Assembly: GCA_022792815.1 (NCBI GenBank)
Contig: JAAWBS010000052.1
Span: 1-48,689, forward strand
Length of the DNA stretch: 48,689 nt
Source of the DNA: Hungatella sp.
Lineage (GTDB): Bacteria > Bacillota > Clostridia > Lachnospirales > Lachnospiraceae
Direction: 5' to 3'
The notes under the pieces were generated by a model. The model saw only the letters and a program-made list of their open reading frames with translations, did not search any database and had not been told where the DNA came from. Below, piece after piece: positions 32,191 to 39,974 of this stretch (position 1 is the stretch's first letter; each line of letters starts with the position of its first letter). A program made the position numbers and the translations under genes.

Positions 32191-33666
32191 ATGATGGAAA
32201 ACCACAATCCCCGCTCCGGATTAAAAAAATATTTTATGGCATGCTCCGTGTACTTTGTGTTTATGATGTTCAGTATCATATACTTTTTTTATTGTGTTCA
32301 GGTCAATGCGGTGAATACAGCAGAAAAGACCATAGAAGGCCATGTGAAACGGCAGAGAGACCATTTTGAGAAGATTTTGGATATCCACTACAATTATCTG
32401 GACGGGATGGCCCGGTACATAGGAACCTCCGAAGATCTTTTATCTGAGGCCAATATGACACTCCTTCAATCCGTTATCTTTGAGGAGAACAGCTTCGAAC
32501 GGATGGCTATCATCGACAGGGACGGCCTCAGCACCTATGAGGACGGGATTCAGAAGGATGTGGGAGGCAGGGAATATTTTCAGAAGGCTATGAAAGGCCA
32601 GAGGACCCTAAGCGACCCGATCGACAGCAAGGTGGATGGAAACCGCCGGGTGATCATGGCGGTACCCGTGTTTCAGGGGGAAGTTGTGTCAGGGGTATTG
32701 GGAGGTTCTTATGACGTAGGTTTTTTAAGTCACCTTCTCTTTGAAGATCTCTACGACGGAGCCGGCTATACGATGATCGTCATGTCCTCGGGAAGCGTGA
32801 TCTCCTGTGACAAGGAGGAGGAGCTCCCCGGGGATCCGGACCTTTTTTTTCGGCGTTACGGGACCATGAAGAAGAAGGGGGACCGCAGAGCCGGAGATCT
32901 GAAAGCAGATTTTGCTGCAGGAAAAGGCGGCTGTGCGAAATTTCGGACACCAGAGGGGGATTCCTATCTTGTGTATGAACCTCTTTCCTCAAACGGCTGG
33001 ATGCTGTGCTACGTGATTCCGGCGGCTAAGGTGTGGGAGGACTTCTCCTTTATCCGCTATTATGAGGTGATCCTCGCCGGAGTGCTGCTGGGCGGGCTGG
33101 CTGTGCTGGCGGTGTACATCTGGAAAGTGAAAACCAGGGAAGAGAGGGCCCTGATGCAGTATGCCCAGACCGATGCCCTCACGGGAGCGGTGAATAAAGA
33201 CAGCACGCAAAAACAGATTGACCAGTGGCTTGGCGGCGGTCAGAGGACCGGAGTTCAGGCCTTTCTCATGCTGGACATCGACAATTTTAAGACGGTCAAT
33301 GACGAGTACGGCCATGGAGCCGGGGATGAGGCTCTGCGCCAGATCGGGAGAGTGCTGGCACAGGAATTCAGGGAACATGACATCGTGGGCAGGATCGGCG
33401 GCGATGAATTTGTGGTTCTCATGAAGAACATGGCGGAGGAGGAGATGGCCATAGCCCGTGTGGAGAATCTGTGCAGAAGGATCCGGGAGATATCGGTAAA
33501 GGGGATTCCGGGAAATATTTTAAGCAGCAGCGTGGGGGTAGCTTACAGTCCAAGCCATGGAAATACCTATGAGGAACTTTATCTCTGCGCGGACAAAGCC
33601 CTGTATGAGACCAAGAAAAGGGGCAGGGACGGCTACACTGTATATTCGGGAGAAGAGACCATATGA
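32191..33666 (+). CDS. Membrane diguanylate cyclase (CACHE-type sensor + GGDEF)
   Basis: Protein of 491 residues making cyclic di-GMP. A membrane helix at about 15-35 and another near 285-305 enclose an extracytoplasmic sensor with double-CACHE features (DRDGLSTYEDGIQKDVGGRE, then GNRRVIMAVPVF). The C-terminal GGDEF domain is complete: active site GGDEF at 403-407 and an inhibitory RxxD site (REHD) five residues before it. I chose ATG 32191; a TTG at 32182 with AAAGG upstream is an alternative. It likely joins an external signal to the motile/sessile decision; flagellar genes lie 6 kb downstream. Confidence 0.9.
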   Translation: MMENHNPRSGLKKYFMACSVYFVFMMFSIIYFFYCVQVNAVNTAEKTIEGHVKRQRDHFEKILDIHYNYLDGMARYIGTSEDLLSEANMTLLQSVIFEENSFERMAIIDRDGLSTYEDGIQKDVGGREYFQKAMKGQRTLSDPIDSKVDGNRRVIMAVPVFQGEVVSGVLGGSYDVGFLSHLLFEDLYDGAGYTMIVMSSGSVISCDKEEELPGDPDLFFRRYGTMKKKGDRRAGDLKADFAAGKGGCAKFRTPEGDSYLVYEPLSSNGWMLCYVIPAAKVWEDFSFIRYYEVILAGVLLGGLAVLAVYIWKVKTREERALMQYAQTDALTGAVNKDSTQKQIDQWLGGGQRTGVQAFLMLDIDNFKTVNDEYGHGAGDEALRQIGRVLAQEFREHDIVGRIGGDEFVVLMKNMAEEEMAIARVENLCRRIREISVKGIPGNILSSSVGVAYSPSHGNTYEELYLCADKALYETKKRGRDGYTVYSGEETI

Positions 33667-33685
33667 CGAGAGGCGGTTTGGGAAG

Positions 33686-35050
33686 ATGAGAACGATTATT
33701 TACAACGGAATCCTGGTTACCATGAATCACGGCCGGGCCGTATATCCCAGAGGGTATGTGATGATGGAGGGGACGAAGATCACCGGTGTGGGCCCTGTGG
33801 AGGAGCTTTGGTTCCGGTATGGCAGGGATCTTGGTCAGAAGAAGGACTTGGACGGGGAGGAGCTGTGTTTCGAGGATGTGAGAGGCGCTGTCATCATGCC
33901 CGGCATGGTCAACACCCACTGTCATATGAGCATGATCCCCTTTCGGGGGCTGGGCGATGACTGTAAGGACCGGCTGAGAGTCTTCCTCCTCCCCATGGAG
34001 CAGAAGGCTATGGACCGGGAGATGGCAGTACTTGCCGGGCGCTATGGGGCCTGTGAGCTTCTGCTGGCAGGTGTCACCACGGTGATGGATATGTATTATT
34101 TTGCGGAAAGCCTGGCACAGGTGATGGATGAGACGGGGATCCGCGGCTTTGCCGGGGAGACGGTGATGGATGAGGCCACATGCGATGCCGGTACGCCCCG
34201 GGAGGCTATAGCCGCAGGGCTAAAGGCCATGGAAGCACGGGGGGCCGACAGTCGGGTGAAGGTCTGTCTGTCACCTCACGGGACCACCACTCTGGAGGGC
34301 GGGCTTTTGCGCCGGATCTATGACATAGACCGGGAGAGCAAAGTGCCCTTTACCCTCCATGCCGGGGAGATGGACTATGAGATGGCTTATCTGAGGGACA
34401 CCTACCATATGGGTGCGGCGGAGTATCTGGACCATCTGGGAGTCCTGGGCCCCTGTACCCTCCTGGCCCATGCGATTCAGGTCAGTGAGAGGGAGATCGA
34501 ACTTCTGGGACGCCGGGGAGCCTCGGTGGCTCACTGCATCGGTTCCAACACCAAGGCGGCCAAGGGGGTGGCGCCGGTGGGGAAGATGATGGAGGCGGGG
34601 GTGGCCGTAGGCCTTGGAAGCGACGGGCCGGCCAGCGGCAACACCCTGGATCTGTTTACCCAGATGCGGTTTTGCGCCAATTTCCACAAAAATGAACAGA
34701 GAGACCGCAGCGCCTTTCCGGCTAAGGATATCGTGGCCATGGCTACCATCCAGGGCGCCAGGGCTTTGGGGCTTGGGGATGTGACCGGCTCCCTGGAAGT
34801 GGGGAAGGAGGCAGATGTGGTGGTGGTGGAGACGGACTCGGCCAACATGTTTCCGGTCTATGACCCTTACGCGGCCCTGGTGTACAGTGCCCAGGCCTCC
34901 AATGTGGCGGCAGTCTACGTGGCGGGCCGGTGCCTGGTGAAGGACAAAAAGCTGGTGAGGCAGGACCTGTTTCGGCTGAGAGAGGAGCTTTTGGGTAAGA
35001 TGAAGACCACAGAATTCGGAAAGATGGGCGAAACATTCTTTGTGAAATAG
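33686..35050 (+). CDS. Amidohydrolase of the MtaD/SAH deaminase-TrzA family
   Basis: Metal-dependent hydrolase of 454 residues. Metal ligands are in NTHCHMSM (His78, His80), LHAGEM, the helix-flanking HAIQVSEREIELL and GSDGPASGNTLD. This pattern fits cytosine-deaminase-like amidohydrolases, in particular 5'-methylthioadenosine/S-adenosylhomocysteine deaminases. The N-terminal MRTIIYNGILVTMN and C-terminal GDVTGSLEVGKEADVVVVET form the usual composite beta domain. Start ATG 33686 is chosen because the fold begins there and GGGAAG precedes it; the upstream in-frame extension overlaps the cyclase gene. It could recycle S-adenosyl compounds. It lies 19 nt behind the cyclase gene. Confidence 0.87.
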   Translation: MRTIIYNGILVTMNHGRAVYPRGYVMMEGTKITGVGPVEELWFRYGRDLGQKKDLDGEELCFEDVRGAVIMPGMVNTHCHMSMIPFRGLGDDCKDRLRVFLLPMEQKAMDREMAVLAGRYGACELLLAGVTTVMDMYYFAESLAQVMDETGIRGFAGETVMDEATCDAGTPREAIAAGLKAMEARGADSRVKVCLSPHGTTTLEGGLLRRIYDIDRESKVPFTLHAGEMDYEMAYLRDTYHMGAAEYLDHLGVLGPCTLLAHAIQVSEREIELLGRRGASVAHCIGSNTKAAKGVAPVGKMMEAGVAVGLGSDGPASGNTLDLFTQMRFCANFHKNEQRDRSAFPAKDIVAMATIQGARALGLGDVTGSLEVGKEADVVVVETDSANMFPVYDPYAALVYSAQASNVAAVYVAGRCLVKDKKLVRQDLFRLREELLGKMKTTEFGKMGETFFVK

Positions 35051-35067
35051 ATAACGGGATAAATTTC

Positions 35068-35105
35068 ATTTTCCATCTTGTATTTTGGAAAATATAAGGT
35101 ATAAT
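35068..35105 (+). promoter_or_regulatory. nrdDG promoter with inverted repeat around the -35
   Basis: TTGTAT (35078-35083), 16-nt spacer, TATAAT (35100-35105). The perfect inverted repeat ATTTTCCA (35068-35075) / TGGAAAAT (35086-35093) encloses the -35 box and could be an operator, or a weak hairpin behind the amidohydrolase gene. Confidence 0.6.
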
Positions 35106-35119
35106 ACTACATGTAGTGT
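35104..35119 (+). promoter_or_regulatory. NrdR-like box 1
   Basis: ATACTACATGTAGTGT matches 13 of 16 positions of the NrdR box ACACWATATMTWGTGT and contains the perfect palindrome ACTACATGTAGT. It overlaps the expected transcription start. Confidence 0.55.
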
Positions 35120-35136
35120 GCGAGTAACTGCTAATA

Positions 35137-35152
35137 ATACAATATATGGAGT
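35137..35152 (+). promoter_or_regulatory. NrdR-like box 2
   Basis: ATACAATATATGGAGT matches 13 of 16 NrdR consensus positions and includes the ribosome binding site. It starts 33 bp after box 1, close to the three-helical-turn spacing of paired NrdR sites. Confidence 0.45.
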
Positions 35153-35155
35153 GAG

Positions 35156-37345
35156 ATGGGAATGAATATCATAAAGAGAAGCGGCAAGGAAGTTCGTTTT
35201 GAGGCGCAGAAGATCCAGAATGCAGTGGAAAAAGCCAATTGTACGGTAAAAGAGGAGGAGAATCTGACTTCGGATCAGATTGTGAGGATTGTCCAGGCGG
35301 TGACAACCAGATGCCAGGAACTGAACCGGGCAGCCGGGGTGGAGGAGATCCAGGATATGGTGGAAGAGGAGATTATGCGCCACCAGGCGTACAAAGTCGC
35401 CAACCATTATATCACATACCGCTATAAAAGGCAACTGGTCCGCAAGGCCAACAGCACGGATCAGCAGATCCTAAGCCTGATCGAGTGCAACAACGAGGAG
35501 GTACTTCAGGAGAACTCTAACAAGAATCCTGTGGTCAACAGTGTTCAGAGAGACTATATGGCAGGCGCGGTCAGCAAGGATATCACCAACCGCCTTCTGC
35601 TTCCCCCGAAGGTCGTGGAGGCCCACGAGGAGGGGATCATCCATTTTCACGACACGGATTATTTTGCGCAGCATATGCACAACTGCGACCTGGTGAATCT
35701 GGAGGATATGCTGCAGAACGGCACGGTGATTTCCGATACCCTCATCGAGAAGCCCCACAGCTTTTCCACGGCCTGCAACATCGCTACGCAGATCATCGCC
35801 CAGGTGGCTTCTTCCCAGTACGGAGGTCAGAGTATCTCACTGACCCATCTCGCTCCTTTTGTGGACGTGAGCCGCCAGAAGATCGTGATGGAGGTGAGAG
35901 AGGAGCTAAAGCAGTTAGGGTGTGAGGGTACCAAGGAACAGATGGAGTCCATCGTGGAGAAGCGTCTCATGGACGAGGTAAAAAAGGGGATCCAGACCAT
36001 CCAGTACCAGGTGATCACCCTGATGACTACCAACGGTCAGGCTCCCTTCCTCACCGTGTTTATGTATTTAAATGAAGCGGGCAAAAACATCAGGCTGAAA
36101 AGTGATCTTGCCATGATTATCGAAGAGACTTTGCGTCAGAGGATCCAGGGTGTGAAGAACGAGAAGGGGCAGTGGATCACCCCGGCCTTTCCCAAGCTGA
36201 TCTACGTTTTGGAGGAGGACAACATCCGCCCCGGAACCCCTTATTATTATCTGACGGAGCTGGCGGCAAAGTGTACCGCCAAGCGGATGGTGCCGGACTA
36301 CATCTCCGAGAAGATCATGATGCAGAACAAGGTGGATAAAAACGGAGACGGTCACTGCTATACCTGTATGGGCTGTCGGAGTTTCCTGACTCCCTATGTG
36401 GATCCGGAGACCGGAAAGGGCAAGTACTACGGCAGGTTCAACCAGGGTGTGGTGACCATCAACCTGCCAGACGTGGCCTTGTCATCCGGCGGGGACATGG
36501 AGAAGTTCTGGCAGATCCTGGACGAGAGACTTGCCCTGTGCTATGAAGGTCTCATGTGCCGCCACAGAAGGCTCAAGGGCACTCTGTCCGACGTGGCTCC
36601 CATCCTTTGGCAGAACGGGGCGCTGGCCAGGCTTAAGAAGGGGGAGACCATCGACAAGCTGCTGTATGGCGGCTACTCCACCATCTCTCTGGGCTATGCA
36701 GGCCTCTATGAGTGTGTGTATTACATGACCGGTAAGTCCCACACGGATCCTGCGGCCATGCCCTTTGCCCTGGAGGTGATGCAGAAGCTGAACGATGCCT
36801 GCAAAGGCTGGAAGGAGAAAGAGCGCATCGATTTCTCCCTCTACGGGACTCCCCTTGAGTCTACCACCTACAAGTTTGCCAAGTGCCTCCAGAAGCGTTT
36901 CGGCATCATTCCGGGAGTGACCGACAAAAACTATATCACCAACAGCTATCACATCCATGTGACAGAAGAGATCAATGCCTTTGACAAGCTGACGATCGAG
37001 GCCAAATTCCAGGCATTGTCCCCTGGAGGCGCCATCAGCTATGTGGAGGTGCCGGACATGCAGAATAATATCCCGGCGGTGATAGCCCTGCTGAATCATA
37101 TCTATGAGAATATCATGTACGCGGAGCTGAACACCAAAAGCGATTACTGTCAGACATGCGGCTTCGACGGGGAGATCCAGATCATCGAGGATGAACACGG
37201 AAAACTGGTGTGGGAGTGCCCAAGCTGCGGCAACCGGGATCAGGACAAGATGAACGTGGCCAGAAGAACCTGCGGCTATATCGGGACTCAGTTCTGGAAT
37301 CAGGGGAGAACCCAGGAGATCAAGGACCGGGTGCTTCATCTGTAA
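35156..37345 (+). CDS. nrdD: Anaerobic ribonucleoside-triphosphate reductase
   Basis: Class III ribonucleotide reductase of 729 residues, which makes dNTPs without oxygen using a glycyl radical. An ATP-cone allosteric domain occupies about 1-95 (IIKRSGKEVRFEAQKIQNAV). The catalytic barrel follows (HFHDTDYFAQHMHNCDLVN, GHCYTCMGCRSFL). Near the end lie the zinc cysteines CQTCG and CPSCG and the glycyl radical site RRTCGYIG with Gly707. The start may be ATG 35156 or ATG 35162; GGAG stands 4 or 10 bases upstream. nrdG follows after 9 nt. Two NrdR-like boxes upstream suggest control by NrdR. Confidence 0.97.
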   Translation: MGMNIIKRSGKEVRFEAQKIQNAVEKANCTVKEEENLTSDQIVRIVQAVTTRCQELNRAAGVEEIQDMVEEEIMRHQAYKVANHYITYRYKRQLVRKANSTDQQILSLIECNNEEVLQENSNKNPVVNSVQRDYMAGAVSKDITNRLLLPPKVVEAHEEGIIHFHDTDYFAQHMHNCDLVNLEDMLQNGTVISDTLIEKPHSFSTACNIATQIIAQVASSQYGGQSISLTHLAPFVDVSRQKIVMEVREELKQLGCEGTKEQMESIVEKRLMDEVKKGIQTIQYQVITLMTTNGQAPFLTVFMYLNEAGKNIRLKSDLAMIIEETLRQRIQGVKNEKGQWITPAFPKLIYVLEEDNIRPGTPYYYLTELAAKCTAKRMVPDYISEKIMMQNKVDKNGDGHCYTCMGCRSFLTPYVDPETGKGKYYGRFNQGVVTINLPDVALSSGGDMEKFWQILDERLALCYEGLMCRHRRLKGTLSDVAPILWQNGALARLKKGETIDKLLYGGYSTISLGYAGLYECVYYMTGKSHTDPAAMPFALEVMQKLNDACKGWKEKERIDFSLYGTPLESTTYKFAKCLQKRFGIIPGVTDKNYITNSYHIHVTEEINAFDKLTIEAKFQALSPGGAISYVEVPDMQNNIPAVIALLNHIYENIMYAELNTKSDYCQTCGFDGEIQIIEDEHGKLVWECPSCGNRDQDKMNVARRTCGYIGTQFWNQGRTQEIKDRVLHL

Positions 37346-37354
37346 AGGAGAGGT

Positions 37355-37879
37355 ATGTACTACAGCAATATTAAAAAATGGGATATTGCCGACGGAATCG
37401 GGGTTCGGGTCACCTTGTTTGTCTCCGGCTGCACCAACCGCTGCCCGGGCTGCTTTCAGCCGGAGACATGGGACTTTTCCTACGGACAGCCCTACACGAA
37501 AGAGACACAGGAGGAGATCCTGGAGGCTCTTTCCCGGGAGTTTATCCGGGGGCTGACCCTTCTGGGAGGTGAGCCCATGGAACCGGAAAACCAGAGAGAA
37601 CTGACCGGGCTTTTGCGCCGGGTCAGGGAGCGGTTTCCCGAAAAAGATGTCTGGTGCTATACCGGATTTACCTATGAGACCGATTTGAGGCCTGGAGGGA
37701 GAAAGTACTGTGAAGTGACGGAAACTATGCTGGACATGATCGATATCCTGGTGGACGGCCGGTTTGTGAAAGAGCAAAAAAATCTGATGCTCTCCTTTCG
37801 GGGTTCCGAGAATCAGAGACTGATAGATCTCAAGGCAACCAGAGAAAAGGGGGAAGTGGTCCTGGCGGAGGGCCGGTAA
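37355..37879 (+). CDS. nrdG: Anaerobic ribonucleotide reductase activating protein
   Basis: Radical SAM enzyme of 174 residues that produces the glycyl radical in NrdD. The iron-sulfur motif CTNRCPGC gives Cys26, Cys30 and Cys33; the glycine-rich TLLGGEPM segment binds S-adenosylmethionine. AAAGGAGAG precedes the ATG. It is the second gene of the nrdDG operon. Length and motif order are standard. Confidence 0.96.
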   Translation: MYYSNIKKWDIADGIGVRVTLFVSGCTNRCPGCFQPETWDFSYGQPYTKETQEEILEALSREFIRGLTLLGGEPMEPENQRELTGLLRRVRERFPEKDVWCYTGFTYETDLRPGGRKYCEVTETMLDMIDILVDGRFVKEQKNLMLSFRGSENQRLIDLKATREKGEVVLAEGR

Positions 37880-37899
37880 TTTTTCTCGAGTCTCCAACC

Positions 37900-37926
37900 T
37901 TATATTCCGGAAAAAAACACCGATAT
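37900..37926 (+). promoter_or_regulatory. Possible sigma-28 (SigD) flagellar promoter
   Basis: ACCGATAT (37919-37926) matches 7 of 8 bases of the SigD -10 box. The -35 position, 15 nt upstream, reads TTAT rather than TAAA. It stands 43 bases before the FliD-like gene, which fits a late flagellar gene. Confidence 0.4.
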
Positions 37927-37968
37927 ATAAAATAAAATATGGTATTTCATACCAGAAAGGAGACAATC

Positions 37969-38874
37969 ATGGCAGTAAATGGAGTTTCATCCAATATGTA
38001 TGGCAGCTATTATACCTATAATTACGGCTATAATGGCTCATCGAACGGCATCAACAGCGGCAGCTGGAGTGATAAGGCCAATGAGGCGGCGGATCAGCTG
38101 AAGGAGTCCCTGGGGATCTCCGATACCTCTAAGACCGACAGTTCCACCAAGCCCGACACCAGCACCAAGGCCAGCAGTACATCGGGATTTCTGATGGGGT
38201 ATCAGACCAGACTGGAAGATCTGGAGGCGTCCGCTGACAAGCTGACCCTGACCAGCAAGAATAACGTATTCGACAACCTGGATGGGGTTAAGGCGAAGGC
38301 AGAAAAGGGAGAGGCCGATCAGGAGGCAGTAACCAAGGCGGAAGATGAAGTGTACTCTGCGGTGAAGGATTTGGCCAAGAAGTATAATGACACCATCTCC
38401 TACTTAAAGAAGAACACCGAGTTCGGCGCAGGTCTTTCCAATCAGCTGGATTCCTTAAAGAGAGCGGTTCCATCCGAGAAGACTTTAAAGTATCTTGGCA
38501 TGAGCTATGACACCGACGGCAACCTTCAGGTGGACGAGAAGAAGTTCAAGGAAGTGCTTCAGAAAGATCCGGAGTTTGTGAAGGGTGCTTTGGGCGGACA
38601 GTTCGGCATCGCCGAGCGTCTGGGAAGCAAGGCTACTTCCATCCTGGATTCCTCCGTGGATAAGGTGATCGGAAGCAGTTCTTCCGGCAGCACATCCGGC
38701 ACGGAAGACAAGAAGAACACCAGCAGCGCCGAAAGCGTGGCCACCTACGGTACTTCCTCTACAAAGGCAAACGGGATGAACGATTCGTTTAACCAGTTTG
38801 CCAGCTTTGCCAGAAGCGGGGCATACAATCTGAGCAACTACTATGCGGTATCCATGCTGAATATTCTTGTGTAA
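37969..38874 (+). CDS. Short FliD-like flagellar protein
   Basis: Protein of 301 residues. The segment LKYLGMSYDTDGNLQVDEKK and the following KEVLQKDPEFVKGALGGQFG match the C-terminal domain of FliD (hook-associated protein 2), the flagellar filament cap. The N-terminal FliD domain is absent; instead a Ser/Gly/Tyr/Asn-rich start and a Lys/Thr/Ser linker lead into a coiled-coil-like part at about 80-150. FliD is normally 450 residues or more. Start ATG 37969 follows GAAAGGAGAC. The low-complexity ends suggest a secreted flagellar or filament-associated protein. It stands alone between nrdG and the basal-body operon with its own promoter and terminator. Confidence 0.65.
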   Translation: MAVNGVSSNMYGSYYTYNYGYNGSSNGINSGSWSDKANEAADQLKESLGISDTSKTDSSTKPDTSTKASSTSGFLMGYQTRLEDLEASADKLTLTSKNNVFDNLDGVKAKAEKGEADQEAVTKAEDEVYSAVKDLAKKYNDTISYLKKNTEFGAGLSNQLDSLKRAVPSEKTLKYLGMSYDTDGNLQVDEKKFKEVLQKDPEFVKGALGGQFGIAERLGSKATSILDSSVDKVIGSSSSGSTSGTEDKKNTSSAESVATYGTSSTKANGMNDSFNQFASFARSGAYNLSNYYAVSMLNILV

Positions 38875-38893
38875 GCAAGAGAAATATGACGAC

Positions 38894-38925
38894 AAAGGGG
38901 TCCGGTATTGACCGGATCCCTTTTT
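38894..38925 (+). terminator. Rho-independent terminator after the FliD-like gene
   Basis: AAAGGGGTCCGGT pairs with ACCGGATCCCTTT around an ATTG loop (one G-U pair) and is followed by TTTTT. It lies 20 bases behind the stop codon. Confidence 0.92.
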
Positions 38926-38995
38926 AATGATGGAATTCTTTTTTATTTTTACGAAATTTTAACAAAAGACTTTTTGATGAAAATTTATATTTATC

Positions 38996-39024
38996 TTGAT
39001 TTATACGCTTGGTGGTGATATTAT
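38996..39024 (+). promoter_or_regulatory. Sigma-A promoter for the flagellar basal-body operon
   Basis: TTGATT (38996-39001), 17-nt spacer, TATTAT (39019-39024), about 95 bases before flgB. The leader contains the direct repeat TTGCAAAT at 39041-39048 and 39064-39071. Confidence 0.55.
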
Positions 39025-39040
39025 TATAGGGAATATGGAG

Positions 39041-39071
39041 TTGCAAATGCCAGAAAATTACTATTGCAAAT
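39041..39071 (+). repeat. Direct repeat TTGCAAAT in the flagellar leader
   Basis: Two perfect copies 23 bp apart (about two helical turns) between the promoter and flgB. They could be paired binding sites for a flagellar regulator acting as a repressor. Confidence 0.35.
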
Positions 39072-39117
39072 CAGTGGTTTATAAAGGAAAATAGAACAAG
39101 AGAGGAGAAGCAGTGAT

Positions 39118-39510
39118 ATGTCTCAGATATATGGTAACGGAGTCGCGCTGACGGAGAAGGTATTAGACTATTTATGGCAGCGACAGACCGTGTCATTGAA
39201 CAATGTGGCCAATGTGGACACTCCCGGATTTAAGTCACAGTACATAACATTTGAGGAGGAATTGAGCCACAGGATCTCCCAGGCCAACAAGATGAAAAAG
39301 GCTCCCAGGCAGACGATGTACGAGGCGATCCATTCTACCCGGTCTCGTCTGAATACCACGTGGGATGAGTCCAGCAGACTTGACGGCAACAACGTAGATA
39401 TGGATCAGGAGCAGGTGGAGATCGTCCGCGCTGCCTATGAGTATCAGTTCATGCTCAGCTCTTTCAGCAGCGATATGGCTCGTCTCAAGAATGCGGCCAA
39501 GGCATTTTAA
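39118..39510 (+). CDS. flgB: Flagellar basal-body rod protein FlgB
   Basis: Proximal rod subunit of 130 residues. The N-terminal NNVANVDTPGFKSQYITFEEE segment (read in two parts) is the diagnostic rod-protein motif, and the C-terminal EQVEIVRAAYEYQFMLSSF forms the partner helix. ATG 39118 follows GAGGAGAAGC. It is the first gene of the flagellar operon. The next gene is fliE, not flgC. Confidence 0.95.
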   Translation: MSQIYGNGVALTEKVLDYLWQRQTVSLNNVANVDTPGFKSQYITFEEELSHRISQANKMKKAPRQTMYEAIHSTRSRLNTTWDESSRLDGNNVDMDQEQVEIVRAAYEYQFMLSSFSSDMARLKNAAKAF

Positions 39511-39588
39511 TCTGTAATACAAAAAGGCGGATAAGAGGACTGAAAAAGGAAGATCCTTAACGGGAATTAAAAAGATGGAGGCGCAGTT

Positions 39589-39909
39589 ATGGAAGGAGCG
39601 GCATTTATCAGCCCTATGACACTGTGGAACATAGGGACGGGGGATTTAAATGAAGCCCAGCAAGCGGTTACTACAGCCAACGCAGAAGCATCCTTGTTCA
39701 AGAATGTCTTTAAGAATGTGGTGGATCAGGTGAAAGAGACTCAGGCGGATGTAGAGCACAAGCAGTACCTTTTGGCTACAGGGCAGTTGGATGACGTCCA
39801 CACACTGCCGATCGCAGAGGCGAAGGCCGGTCTGAGTGTTGATGTGCTGCTCACCTTGAGGAATAAGACGTTAGAAGCCTATAATGAGCTGATTAAGATT
39901 AATGTTTAA
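39589..39909 (+). CDS. fliE: Flagellar hook-basal body protein FliE
   Basis: Protein of 106 residues linking the MS ring to the rod. The C-terminal part DVLLTLRNKTLEAYNELIKI matches the conserved VRNKLVEAYQEIM motif of FliE, and the central LATGQLDDVHTLPIAEAKAG matches the DVMIA region. GATGGAGGCG precedes ATG 39589. Only 78 bp separate it from flgB, leaving no space for flgC. Confidence 0.92.
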   Translation: MEGAAFISPMTLWNIGTGDLNEAQQAVTTANAEASLFKNVFKNVVDQVKETQADVEHKQYLLATGQLDDVHTLPIAEAKAGLSVDVLLTLRNKTLEAYNELIKINV

Positions 39910-39974
39910 TCCACGGGACGTATGCAGACTGTCAGGCCTGCGGGCTGACGGCAAATCATAAATATAACAAAAGG

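Noticed and set aside
36482..37966. Long open frame on the minus strand (about 494 codons)
   Set aside because: Antisense to nrdD and nrdG, which are certain; no domain or start signal recognised.
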